NCBI GenBank assembly: GCA_027475525.1 | Contig: JAMWFC010000113.1 | Location: 558,001-622,000 of the forward strand | Length of the DNA stretch: 64,000 nucleotides | DNA from: Macrolepiota albuminosa | Taxonomy: Eukaryota > Basidiomycota > Agaricomycetes > Agaricales > Agaricaceae | Direction of reading: 5' to 3' | Shown here: in pieces, positions 23,279-34,580 of the stretch | Layout: every line of letters begins with the position of its first letter | How positions within the stretch are numbered: the first letter of the stretch is position 1 | The notes under the pieces: generated by a model | Seen by the model: only the letters and a program-made list of their open reading frames with translations | Told to the model about the DNA's origin: nothing | The model's database searches: none | Made by a program: the position numbers and the translations under genes

Positions 23279-23390
23279 AAAGGCAATCAAGAGAAGTTGC
23301 TTAGTAATGTGGATGGGAGGAATCCCATGGGCATTATGTAAATCCAGTGTGTCTGACTCCTTGCAACCACACCACCACACGAGCTACCTC

Positions 23391-23484
23391 GAGTTCTGGG
23401 TTCACCCAAGCTCGTTCCTTTTCCTCGAGTTCTGGGTTCACCCAAACTCGCTTTTCTTCCTCGAGGTTTGGGTTCACCAAGCTC
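23391..23484. promoter_or_regulatory. Three tandem near-palindromic elements
   Basis: Copies at 23391-23413, 23427-23449 and 23463-23484 are spaced exactly 36 bases apart. Each has a core TGGGTTCACCCA (third copy lacks one C) between GAG and CTC arms, usually with a C-TCGAG context. They lie about 570-660 bases upstream of the ATG at 24053. Regular spacing suggests protein-binding sites; this is inferred. Confidence 0.5.
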
Positions 23485-24052
23485 GCCTGTTTTCTCCCCG
23501 AGCTCTCTGGTTCTCTACTTATCTTTCTCTCTGCTACTCTGCTTTTCTCACAGACTTCTCGCCGAAAATTTTTTCTGTCCATTAGCCCAATATTTGGCAA
23601 AGCAACTTTTGGTCGTAGTATACAGCAGCCTCGTCGCCACGTGGGAGCAAGTCCTGTCGCTCTTGTACAAGTTCATTCACATGATAAATCCAACTTTGAC
23701 AGCTTGGACACCACTTCCAGGGCACTGTCAATATTTCTGCGTCTCCTGTTCCCCAAATTGCAAGCCGCCAACTCTTTAATTGCTGATTGATCCAGCCAGT
23801 TCTTTCATTTGGGAAAGCCTGCGCATGAGACATTGATTTTCACATTGTCAATCACTTAGCAGAACAGGCGATGTTCCAAAGGGGGTGAGCGTGGTTTGAA
23901 GGCGATGAGCGTGCTGTTCGCAAGTTTGTAGTCGAAAGACAATCATATGATGCCCTCAAACAAAGAATTGGAGTTCGGAATCTTGAGACAATTCGTCCTT
24001 TGAGCTCGCTTCATCTTGCTCTGAATCATTGTCAACGCACGGAATGCACACT

Positions 24053-25295
24053 ATGAGCGACTTGCAGCTTCCCTCTTCTATCAACACTGTATGCCCTTTC
24101 ATTCTAACGTCTTGATGCATGCTCTAACGTTCCATCTCTTCTAGGTCACTGCCCCGCATAGTTCCGATTTTGCTCAGCCTGCCCATGGAGACGACATCAG
24201 AGGCGGTGCTCCCGATGATAACCAACATGACGAAGACGACGACAACTACCTGTTGAATACGGTCAGGAGACTTGAAGAAGAAGTGGAAGAGCTACGGGAC
24301 CAGATGAATGGACTCCGTACTCCTGCTTGGAGGAAGGTACTAGTTCCCAGGACATCCCCCTTCAAGGTCCCTCAGACACGTGTCAATCACACCGACTATC
24401 ACAATACCTGTATGCGCATCGTTAGAGAGGAGATGAAATTTGTGTTAAGTACCGAGAAAGATGTCGACTTCTTCAAGGTTGTCAATGAGCGGCCAGAGCT
24501 TCTCGCATCTGTTGTCGACATAGCAAATTTTGCTGCGGATGACACTGCTCCGGGACCAAACATTGACAAACCCCAAATCTGGATCCATTCCCCTCAGAAT
24601 ATATGGAATTTCAAACTTGCTGACCAGTTTGCAGCACATGTCATAGAAAAGTATCCCCATAGGAATCTGGATCCTACATGGGTCACTCAACACTTCATCA
24701 CCCATGTGGACACCCTGAGAAAGGCCTACGATAAACGGCGACCTCGAGAGAATGAGGATGCGGACAGTGCTGAAGTTCGGTTCAGCGAAGAATTTCAGAG
24801 AAGCTGCAAGGTTAAGTGTAGGAGGAGGAGACAGACAGAGGTATGTATCTCACATGAGTACAGATTCAAGTCGCTGATCATCTGGCAGCTGTATCACTCT
24901 CGGAAAGCCATTTGTGAAGAAATGATAGATGTTTTGGGCTGGGACATCTTGTTCCATTGCTCGGTGTGGATGGTCAAAGCTCAGACGAGTCTGATGGTGA
25001 GCCCTACGAGTACAGGGCAAAAATACAAATGTGGCGCAGTTCTCGTGTCACAAGCCTCCTCCGCTTCATTGATAGCCACAGGACTACAACAAACTCATAT
25101 GGAAACCCGCGCGCTGGCACCAGACCACGAGTCCGACGTATCAGCAACAATGATCATACATCGCGGTCGTTGAGCGACATTGTGGCTTGCCTTCCTCTCA
25201 ACTTCTACAGTGATACCTGGTTTCAAAGCCTTGCCGCACAATTGCAAGTCACCCTCAACCCTCAACCTGAGATTCAGCTGCCTCATATTCGGTGA
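24053..25295 (+). CDS. Hypothetical protein of an expanded Agaricomycete family
   Basis: ATG 24053 starts MSDLQLPSSINT. Exon 1 (24053-24088) joins exon 2 (24145-24840) through a 56-base intron, and exon 3 starts at 24889 after a 48-base intron. The N-terminal part is acidic (DDNQHDEDDDN) and is followed by a short coiled coil (VRRLEEEVEELRDQMNGL). The central part has FAADDTAPGPNIDKP and WNFKLADQFAAHVI. The end reads LGVDGQSSDESDGEP, WRSSRVTSLLRFID and LPLNFYSDTW. From memory, this SSDES-then-WRS-then-LPxNFY pattern marks a large mushroom family with no assigned function. The frame changes by one base between about 24890 and 24957, either a real frameshift or an unrecognised junction. Stop at about 25293-25295. 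Confidence 0.6.
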
Positions 25296-25316
25296 AATGG
25301 TTCGGCATAGTCTATT

Positions 25317-25554
25317 TGTACGCTTGTAATTCAACTTGACTATCTATCATATTGCAAAGTTTCAGTTTGTAGCCTCGTAGTGTGTGGCGGTGCGGGCGCT
25401 TGACAAGTTGACTTGTGCACAGCCACAATCACAATCACTTATGCACGTGTCTTGCAAAGTCGTCACCTCAACTTCAGCATACTCTATTGTAGGCTGGTAA
25501 TTCAACTTGACCGTCTCCCATATTGCAAAGTTTCAGCTGCAGCCTCGTAGTCCT
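25317..25554. repeat. Diverged direct repeat, period 172
   Basis: About 66 bases at 25317-25382 recur at 25489-25554 (shared TAATTCAACTTGAC and CATATTGCAAAGTTTCAG), with a few substitutions. No gene is seen between them. Confidence 0.7.
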
Positions 25555-25627
25555 GTATGTGATGTTACCATGATCTCTTTTCTTTGTTTCTTTGTGCTAA
25601 AAACAACAACACTCAAGTGAACTCAAC

Positions 25628-26030
25628 ATGTCTTCCTTTTCTGAAGAATCAATCTTCAGCCTCAATTACCGCATCTCTAGGCCTCCAATGAAGCCTCGAA
25701 AAGTAAGATGTATCCACGTGGCTCCGTCATTATATCTGGTGAGTCAACTAACATGCGTACTAATTATAATTACTCCACTAAACCGATACATACAGACTAC
25801 GGAAAACATCCAAAAAGTCGATTTCATTTCTTCAAATGTAAGTACTGGTGTCTCTCTTAGTGCATAAAACTAGACATTTCATTTATAGGTATCAGCCATT
25901 TCATTTCTTCAAATGTAAGTACTGGTGTCTCTCTTAGTGCATAAAACTAGACATTTCATTTATAGGTATCAGCCGTGCAAGTACTGAAGACTTTACTCAA
26001 AATGAGGGTCAACATCCAATGTTCATGGTA
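25628..26030 (+). CDS. Small multi-exon hypothetical protein
   Basis: ATG 25628 (MSSFSEESIFSLNYRISRPP) runs to a GTAAGA donor after RPPMKPRK. A short exon TTENIQKVDFISSN and an exon VSAVQVLKTLLKMRVN follow, each bounded by GT and AG. The second intron is duplicated by a 77-base repeat (25821-25974). Without it the model is tidy, but the 3' end is not clear. No domain is recognised. Confidence 0.35.
25821..25974. repeat. 77-base tandem duplication (10)
   Basis: Copies at 25821-25897 and 25898-25974 are identical and duplicate an exon end plus intron. Confidence 0.95.
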
Positions 26031-26600
26031 AGATTGGCATAAGAAAGTGTCCACTTTGTTTACTGAAAGTCCACAAATGATACCGTTTTGATCTTTTTCT
26101 ACATAGTCTTTTGAATTTGTATTTTTGGTACGCAACGGAAGAATGTACATACTTCAAGGTTGCGATGTTTGGCTCTGCAGTTAGAGGGTGTTTTGTCGCT
26201 CTCCTGAATCAGTCATGCTTGACCTTCCGATTGAAGCATACCCAGATACCAGTCTTTCTCTGGACTACATTGGTGTCAGTCCAGCTTCAGTCGACTCTCA
26301 GGCGCGGACCTAGTTCTAGGTGTTGAAATGGCTTCGACGGGAGAGGTGGCATGCTTTGGCCAAAGTCGAAATGAAGCAATAGAGACCGTCAGGGGTCAAC
26401 GTCCAATGTTCGCGGTAAGATTGGCATAAGAAAGTGTCCGCTTCGTTTACTGAAAGTCCACAGATGATACCGTTTTGATCTTTTTGTACATAATCTTTTG
26501 AATTTGTATTTTTGGTACATGATGGAAGAATATACATACTTCAAGGTTGCGATGTTTGGCTTTGCAGTTAGAGGGCATTTCGTCGCTCTCCTGAATTTCC
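26004..26600. repeat. Diverged 200-base direct repeat, period about 387
   Basis: The block at about 26004-26212 recurs at about 26391-26597 with scattered substitutions (shared GTAAGATTGGCATAAGAAAG and CTTCAAGGTTGCGATGTTTG). Each copy contains an intron-like GTAAG...TAG followed by SFEFVFLV. It may be a duplicated last exon of the small gene at 25628, now non-functional. Confidence 0.7.
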
Positions 26601-27465
26601 AGCCCCTGCCACGCATCCCAATGTACATTCATCATCACTCTCCTTCCAGAAATGAAAGTTTGCAGAGTCAGACGGAGGACGGGTAGAGATTGACTGTCTG
26701 GGTGCATGAGCCGATTGCACAGTACCTGGAAGACAAAGGAACCGAGACTGATACTGATACAACGTGCTCTGTGCACATTGAGACAGAGACAGAGATGGAG
26801 CCTTCTTCAGCTTCCTCCACTACCTCTTTGACAGCATCAGTGTCTCTACTAGACAACTATATGCTTATGCTAAGAACTCAGCCCTCCCCGCCTCCCAGTG
26901 GTTCTCCAGACTGTGATATCACACGTTCTAGTTGTCTTCCCTGCACGTCTGCACGTTCCGTTCGCCACCATGGAGGGTGAGAGAGGGCATTTGGTCCTTT
27001 CTAAGGAGCCCTGGGGCAGCTGAGGATCAGATGAGGGAGGGTAAGAGCTGGTCAGAGTCGATCTGCCCCGCGAGAACTAAGGATTAATACATACACGTCT
27101 TTAATTTCCTGCCTTCACACCACGCAACCATTTTACATGCCTACTACCTCTCCCGTTTCGGCCTTGCTCCACATCTGGAGCTTTACATCTCACTTGGAAA
27201 GACCAGAAATGGAGGATGAGCGGGTTAGGATTATGGATAGGTCCCGGGCCCACTGTGTTGAATACTTGCTTGTGGTTTGTTGCCATCATTGTGCTGTTCT
27301 TTGTGCTGTTCTTACAATCTCTCTGGAAAAGTCGATTGCCTCGAGCGCATTAGTACTCGCCTGAAGGAGTCTATTACCAAACTTTTAACAATGTTTTGCA
27401 GCTTAATGATAGCCGCCATGGCATGACCTCAAGAAAAATATGTTGTTAACGGGTTTGCTACGCGT
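26601..27465. other. No supported gene
   Basis: Short open frames only. One of 96 codons (26690-26980) is Thr/Ser-rich with low complexity (TETDTDT...) and no sign of conservation. Confidence 0.5.
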
Positions 27466-27786
27466 ATGATCGAGTTATGCAGCACGTCATCGTCTATTAC
27501 CACGGCATTGGCCGTCACCTACATTGTGATGCCGGATATCCTCAAAATCTTATGCCCATCGACCATGCTGAACTTCTTGTCCCCAAGCTTTGTCTTTATT
27601 TTTCTTGTTACAGCCATCTTTACGACCTTCACTGTTTACACTAGCTGCATTGCCATTCTTTCTGTTGTAATTGCTTCTCATCCCTATGTGATCATTCCTC
27701 TCGTCATCATTTTTGCGTTGGCTGTTCTTTCATTTTCAATGAAAGCTTTTCTTGATTTCACCTGTCGTTTAATTTTTTTTATGTGA
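27466..27786 (+). CDS. Small hydrophobic protein, possible membrane protein
   Basis: The frame of 106 codons is rich in Val, Ile, Leu and Phe, with three or four possible membrane segments (for example FVFIFLVTAIFTTFTVY and VIIPLVIIFALAVLSFSM). It could equally be a chance frame in pyrimidine-rich DNA. No homologue is recognised and no promoter is visible. Confidence 0.25.
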   Translation: MIELCSTSSSITTALAVTYIVMPDILKILCPSTMLNFLSPSFVFIFLVTAIFTTFTVYTSCIAILSVVIASHPYVIIPLVIIFALAVLSFSMKAFLDFTCRLIFFM

Positions 27787-27949
27787 GCGCCTTTTTTTGT
27801 CATTACTATTGCATTTCTTGTACTGCATAAACCAATATATTGTTGCCTATCGCTACATTAGCTGCACGTGAGTGTACCAGACTGATGAGAAAGAAGATCA
27901 GCGTGCGCTTGTCATGTGATCAGCGCCACGCTCATCAATGTGACAGTGT

Positions 27950-28346
27950 TTCTAATTGATCTTTCTTGAGAAACATTTAAAGAATTTCTAATCAGTCTTT
28001 TTTTAGAAATACATCATGTTTTTACAATTTATTTTTCTAAAACAACACAAAGAAAGTTTATTGAAAAACATTTGATAAAAAAATTACAAAGATAACTTTA
28101 GAAAAACCAAAAGATACATGTGCCATATTTTTCAAGAAACAGTCTAGAAACACAATTTGTGTTTCCCACATATTTCTTGAGAAATAGAGAAAGAAAATTT
28201 TTAAAAATAGCTTAAGAAACACATAAAAAACACAATAAGTGTTTTTTTTACTATTTTTCAATTTATACTTTTAGTTTTTCTGGAGAAACACTTGTTGGAA
28301 GTCACATGACCTGTTTCTAACAGATGTTTCTTCAGAAATCTCTGCC
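27950..28346 (+). mobile_element. Helitron 5' subterminal region, AT-rich
   Basis: Base composition drops sharply after about 27950 and stays AT-rich to 34480. This lead-in has no gene. It contains repeated palindromes: TTTCTTGAGAAA at 27962-27973 and 28173-28184, TTTCTTCAGAAA at 28327-28338, plus several looser TTTCT...AGAAA pairs. These may be transposase-binding or structural repeats. The exact 5' terminus could not be fixed. Confidence 0.5.
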
Positions 28347-31300
28347 ATGCCCCGAAGTGAACTTCAAATGACTGATCCTAATGATCGTCGTGCAAATAGA
28401 AGTAACAGATTTCTGAATAGTGGTGCTATATCTATAGCACCTCTTTATTTTGAGTTAATTGCGCAAAATAGTCATGCTTCCAATTCTGTAGTTACTGCTC
28501 CTGGAACTTCTGAGAGACTTGATGTTCCTATTAGACAGCCTGCTGCTGTCAATGATCCTTTTTCCTTTAATATACCTGAAACTCATTTACCTGAGGGTTG
28601 GGATGCTCCTTTGCAGAATCCTATTCCTCAATATGTGCCACCTGCACCTGTACCTTTAAGAAACAGAAGACAAAGACAAATTAATCAACCTGCTTAGTCT
28701 ACATTTACATCTATTTCTCCTGCTCCTATTGCAAATATTCCATCTGCTAGGCAATCCTCTAATGCTACCTTTACATCTTCTTCAAGACTTAGAGGTCCAT
28801 TACATGATATATCCAGTGGACATGCAGATCCTGCACTTAATAATTTAACACGAGGAGATATTGCATATAGGGAGATGGCATCTAATCATGAACAAAGATT
28901 GAATTATTTTTATGAGCAAGAAGGTCAAAGAAATGCTGCTGAACGACAGCAAGCACTTCTTGCATTATCACAACAACAAAGAATGAGACATGTTGCAGCA
29001 CAACAACAAGCATTAGCTGTTGCACAAGAGCAAGAAAGACAGAGAATTTTAGCTAATTTACAAGAACAAGAAAGATTAAGACAAGATGAAATACAAAGAC
29101 AGGCTCAAAATGCTGCTATAGCTGAGTTGAGAGCTCAACAAGCAAATATGAATTATGATCCAGAATATGGACCTTTAAATGAAGTTGTAGCTCAAAGAAT
29201 CTTGAATTTCTGGGAACATGAACATGCAGCTGAATTAGAAGAAAATGTTAATGATGTTAATGATCATGATCAGCAAAATCTTGCTCTTCAAGAAGATATT
29301 GAGTTGATAAATATTCAAGCAGCTTGGAATCAATTAATGCAAAATCCTCTTGAATACTTTGAAGAACCTATGCAAAATATAAATAATCTTGAAGAGCAGA
29401 ATTTAAATAATTACAATCCTGCAATGCATATACCAGAAGAACAAAATATATTACAAGAAGTTGAAGTTGAAAATCAACCAGCTCAAAGACCAAATCGTCG
29501 AGGTCAACAAAGAAATGCTTTGCTTCTGCGAGGAAGACAACCTTACATAAATGAACCTGAAAAGCATAATATTGGATCTATGAATATTTTATGCTCACAT
29601 TGTCAAGCTTTACATTTTGATTCTGAAAAACTTAGTAAATCTACTCGAAATAATCCAAAATTTGGCATATGTTGCTTACAAGGTCAAATTGTTTTACCCA
29701 AATTGAAAAATGCTCCACATGAACTTCTTGATTTATTACATGGCCGTCATCTTCTTTCTCAAGCTTTTAAAGCACATATTCGTCAATATAATGCAGCATT
29801 TGCATTTACTTCTTTAGGTGTAAAAATTGATCATGCTATTACAAATGCTCCAGGCCCATATAGTTTTCGAATTAATGGAGAACTTCATCATCTTACAGGT
29901 GCTTTACTTCCTGCTGAAGGTCATAATCCTATATATGCACAATTATATTTTTATGATCATAATGAACAATTAACTTTACGACAACGTAATAATCCTGGAT
30001 TAGATCCAGCAATTATGGCAATCTTGCAAGATATGATTTGGCGTGTTAATCCATATATTGGTTTATATAAACAAGCTTATCAAATTATGAGAGATGTTCC
30101 AGAGAATCAGCCACAAAAAATTTATGTCAAACTTCGAGCTGATTTTGGAGATCATAGAAGATATAACAATCCAAATGAACAAGAAGGAGTAGCTGCAGTT
30201 ATTCCTGGAGATGGTTCTGAAGAGCGTTCTAATCATCGAGATATAATTTTGCATTTGCATGGTGGTCAGCTAAAACAAATTAGTCATTTACACTCAGCAT
30301 ATACACCATTACACTATACACTTATATTTCCAACTGGAGAACATGGATTTCATTCAAATATTCCTTCTCAGTCTGGACCACAAGGTCAGCGTAGAACAGA
30401 ATATATTACTGAAACTGCTTATTATGCTTATCGGCTTCAACAAAGAACTTCAGAATTTAATGCTGCTTTGCTTTGGAGTGGTAAATTATTTCAGCAATAT
30501 GTTGTTGATGCATGGGCTTCAATTGAACAAAGCAAACTTAATTGGGTTAGACATAATCAAAAAAAAATTAGAGCCGAAGTATATCAAGGTGTTGTTGATG
30601 CTGCTGCTGGAGATGAAGAATTACCACATCAAAGCCGTCGTGTTATTCTTCCTGCATCTCATACTGGAAGTGAAAGACAAATGCAACAACTTTTTCAAGA
30701 TTCTATGGCTATTTGTAGACATTTTCGAAAACCTGATATTTTTATGACTATGACTGCAAATCCAAAGTGGACTGAAATTGAAGAAGCTCTTTTAAAAGAA
30801 CCTACTATTAATGGAAAAAAACAAACAGCTGCTGATCGACCTGATATTGTTGCACGTGTTTTTGAACTAAAGAAAAATGCTATTTTAAAAGAACTTAAAG
30901 ATGGTATTTTTGGAAATGTAGTAGCACATGTGCACACTATTGAATTTCAGAAAAGAGGTTTACCGCATATGCATATCTTAATATTTCTTCATGAACAGCA
31001 TAGAATTAGAGATGCAATGCAAGTTGATTCTATGGTTTCAGCTCAAATTCCTGATCCAGTTACTCAGCCTGAACTTTATAAAGTTATTACTACAAATATG
31101 GTTCATGGTCCATGTGGAAATATAAAGCCAGATGCTAAATGTATGGTAGATGGAAAATGTTCAAAAAGATATCCAAAAGAATTTCGAGAAACAACTCATT
31201 TTGGTGACAATGGATATCCTCAATATGCTCGACCTAACAATGGTCGTCATTTTGTAAAAAATGGTCATCATTATGATAATCGTGATGTTGTACCATATAA

Positions 31301-33752
31301 TCCTTATCTTTCAGCAAAATATCAATGCCACATCAATGTTGAAATATGTGCTTCAGTTGAAGCAATTAAATATATTCATAAATATATTTATAAAGGACAT
31401 GATCGTACTACATTAGAAATTTCTAGAGAGCCAAATCAAAGAGATGAAATTAAAGAACATTTAGATGCTCGATATATTTCAGCTCCTGAAGCATGCTGGC
31501 ATATTTTTGAATTTAATATGCATGCTGAAGAGCCTTCTGTTTATCGCCTTCCTGTACATTTAGAAGGTCAACATGAAGTTTTTTTTCAAGATAATGAATC
31601 TTTGGAAGCTGTTGCTGCTAGAGAAAATTTAGGAAAGACTGCTTTGACTGCTTGGTTTGAAGCTAATCAAAAATTTCCAAACAATAATACTACTTATCAA
31701 AATTTTCCTACAAAATTTGTGTATGAAGCAAAAACACGAAGTTGGAAAAATCGGCAAAGAGGATATGCAATTGGAAGAATGTATTTTGCTTCACCTTCTC
31801 AAGGAGAAAGATTTTATCTCCGAATGCTTCTAACTGTTGTAATGAATGCTACATCATGGATTGAATTAAAAACAGTTAATGGTATTGAATATAGAACATA
31901 TAAAGAAGCATGTAATGCCCGTGGTCTTTTAGAAGATGATGCAGAATGGATCCAATGTCTAAGTGAAGCTGCTCCAATGCAAACAGGAACAACTCTTCGA
32001 TTACTTTTTTGTACTATTTTACTTTACTGTGCTCCTACTACTCCTGAAGATCTTTGGAATCGCTTTAAACAATATATTTGTGATGATCTTCAACGCAGAT
32101 TAGAAAGAATGAGACAATATAGAGGTCGGCATTTTGAAGAAGAAACAATATATGATTATGGTCTTTATCTTATTAATGAAAAATTAATGCAGTCAGGAAA
32201 AACTTTAAAAGATTTTCCAAATATGCCATTACCTACAGGACCTTCTGAAAATGAAATGTGGAATGATATTCCTGATAATTGGCTATTACAAGATGAGTTG
32301 AGTTATGATGTTGAAGCATTGAAAAGAACTGTTAATGAAAACAAAGCCAAGTTCAATATTGAACAGTCAAATGTTTTCAATGCTGTTATAAATTCTGTAA
32401 ATAACAATTTTGGAAAAATGATTTTTCTTCACAGTGCAGGTGAATGTGGAAAGACTTTTGTTTGCAATACTCTAGCTGCTGCTATTTGTTCTAATGGAAA
32501 TGTTGCATTATGTGTAGCATCATCTGGAATTGCTGCTTTGCTATTAGAAGGTGGTCGCACTGCACATTCACGCTTTAAAATACCAATTCCTGCTATAGAT
32601 ACTTCTGTTGCAAATATTAAACAAGGAACAAATTTACATCAAGTTATAGTACAAACAAAACTTATAATTTGGGATGAAGTTCCAATGCAACATAAAAATG
32701 CTATTGATTCTGTAGATCGTGCTTTAAGAGATGTTTTAAATAATGACAAACTATTTGGTGGAATTACTATAGTTTTTGGAGGAGATTTTCGACAAACATT
32801 ACCAGTTATTCCAAGAGGATTGAGGCAACAGATTATTGCTGCTTCTTTAAGTAAAGGAAGATTGTGGAAAGAAATTGAAGTATTTTATTTAGTTCAAAAT
32901 ATGCGCTTAGAACAAACTTCAGAAAATGTTGCTCATGCAGCTTGGTTATTGGATATTGGTGCAGGAAAAAATTTAGGGCCTGGAGAAACAATTCAAATTC
33001 CAGAAACAATGATGTGCAATGATAACTCAATTAAAGGCCTAATTGCATCTACATATCCTGACATTGCACATGCTCATAATGATCAATATTATCTAGATCG
33101 AACAATTCTTTCATGTACAAATTCTGATGTAGATGATATCAACTTAAAAGTCCTTAATCAATTTTCAGGTGAAGAAAAAATATTGTGGAGTGCAGATTCT
33201 GTACACATTGAATCTCATAATAACAATGCATTTCCACCATATCCTATGGAATATCTTAATTCTTTAGCTGCAAGTGGATTACCTTTAGCAAAATTAGTTT
33301 TAAAAATTGGTGTTCCAGTCATGCTTCTTCGAAATCTTGATCCATCTAAAGGTCTTTGCAATGGAACAAGAATGATAGTTACAAATATTGGCCGCCGTGT
33401 TTTGCAATGTCGAATTATCAGTGGTGATGCTAAATTTGCAGGATCTTCTGTTTTTATTCCAAGAATCAATCTTGATGCATCTGAAGAAGATCTTCCTATT
33501 CCATTGCGTAGAAGACAATTTCCTGTTCGTTTAGCATTTGCTATGACTATAAACAAATCACAAGGCCAATCAGTCAAACATGTTGGATTGAATCTTCAAT
33601 CACCAGTTTTTTCACATGGACAGCTTTATGTCGCACTTTCTCGATGTACATCAGGTAATCGTATCAAAGTTATTTTATTACCAGAAAATACATCACGAAG
33701 AACAACTAATATTGTATATCAAGAAATTTTAAATGGTTTACAAATGTAAGTT
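28347..33752 (+). pseudogene. Helitron Rep-helicase, copy 1
   Basis: This protein should move a Helitron by rolling-circle replication. One frame runs from ATG 28347 to TAA 33750-33752, broken only by TAG 28695-28697. The rest from 28875 is 1,624 codons and open. Residues below count from 28875. The N-terminal 200 residues are Gln-rich and helical. A zinc-finger-like CSHC...CC follows near 238. The Rep part has FMTMTANPKW (about 623), the HUH motif GLPHMHIL (about 695) and YIHKYIYKGHD (about 832). The Pif1-like helicase has a Walker A loop at 1186-1194, IIWDEVPM, FGGDFRQTLP, MTINKSQGQS and YVALSRC. The Walker A reads AGECGKT; copy 2 has AGGCGKT. This Gly-to-Glu change (codon 32442-32444) should disable ATP use. 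There are no introns. Codon use is far more AT-rich than in neighbours. Confidence 0.93.
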
Positions 33753-34480
33753 ACTTTTAATAAAATAAACAATATAAACTAATATATCAAAATTATAGCA
33801 CTTAATATAGAATAAATACAAGTAATAGCTGTTGTTGAAAATATATTATGACAATATATAATATTGAAATTGATTTTAAAATTGAGTTATTTATATATAT
33901 TTGAAGTTTTAACCAAACAAAGTGAGGTTGAGGCTGAGATTCAGCACTGAGTTTTCTATACATATTTGAAGCTCTAACCGAACGAAGTGAGGTTAGGGTG
34001 GAGGTTGAGTGACTTATACATACTTGGAGCTCTAACTGAACGAAGTGAGGTTAGAGTAGAGGCTATGTTGGAGGAGGTTTAGAGGCAAAGCTCTTAATGA
34101 AATACTAGCTGCATGCCAAAGGCATGCAGCAAAATTGAATTTGAAGCCTTAACCGAACGAAGTGAGGTTCAGGTAGAAACTAAGTTACTTATATATATTT
34201 GGAGCCTTAACCGAACGAAGTGAGGTTAAGGTGGATGCTGAGTTACTTATACATATTTGGAGCCCTAACCGAACGAAGTGAGGTTAGGGTGGAGGCTGAG
34301 TTACTTATACATACTTGGAGCCCTAACCGAACGAAGTGAGGTTAGGGTGGAGGCTTAGTTGGGGGGGGGAGGCTGAGTTACTTATACATACTTGGAGCCC
34401 TAACCGAACGAAGTGAGGTTAGGGTGGAGGCTTAGTTGGGGGGGGTTTGGAGGCGAAGCCCCCAACGAGATGCTAGCTGC
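33753..34480 (+). repeat. Helitron copy 1 3' region: tandem hairpin array
   Basis: About eight units of roughly 55-80 bases each hold a hairpin: arm CCCTAACC (or close), loop GAACGAAGTGA, arm GGTTAGGG. They are separated by GAGTTACTTATACATA-like spacers. A different hairpin, GCTGCATGCC-AAA-GGCATGCAGC, lies near 34109-34131. The right end reads GGCGAAGCCCCCAACGAGATG then CTAGCTGC and is cut by the gap. Confidence 0.85.
34291..34444. repeat. 77-base tandem duplication (11)
   Basis: Copies at 34291-34367 and 34368-34444 are identical. It adds one false unit to the Helitron hairpin array. Confidence 0.9.
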
Positions 34481-34580
34481 NNNNNNNNNNNNNNNNNNNN
34501 NNNNNNNNNNNNNNNNNNNNNNNNNNNNNNNNNNNNNNNNNNNNNNNNNNNNNNNNNNNNNNNNNNNNNNNNNNNNNNNN
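34481..34580. other. Assembly gap, 100 N
   Basis: Exactly 100 undetermined bases, a usual placeholder for a gap of unknown size. The right flank resumes at the equivalent of base 30808 of Helitron copy 1. Confidence 0.99.

Noticed and set aside
33905..34440. Regularly spaced repeats resembling a CRISPR array
   Set aside because: Repeats are hairpins with variable arms and the spacers are also repeated; the genome is fungal and no cas genes are present.
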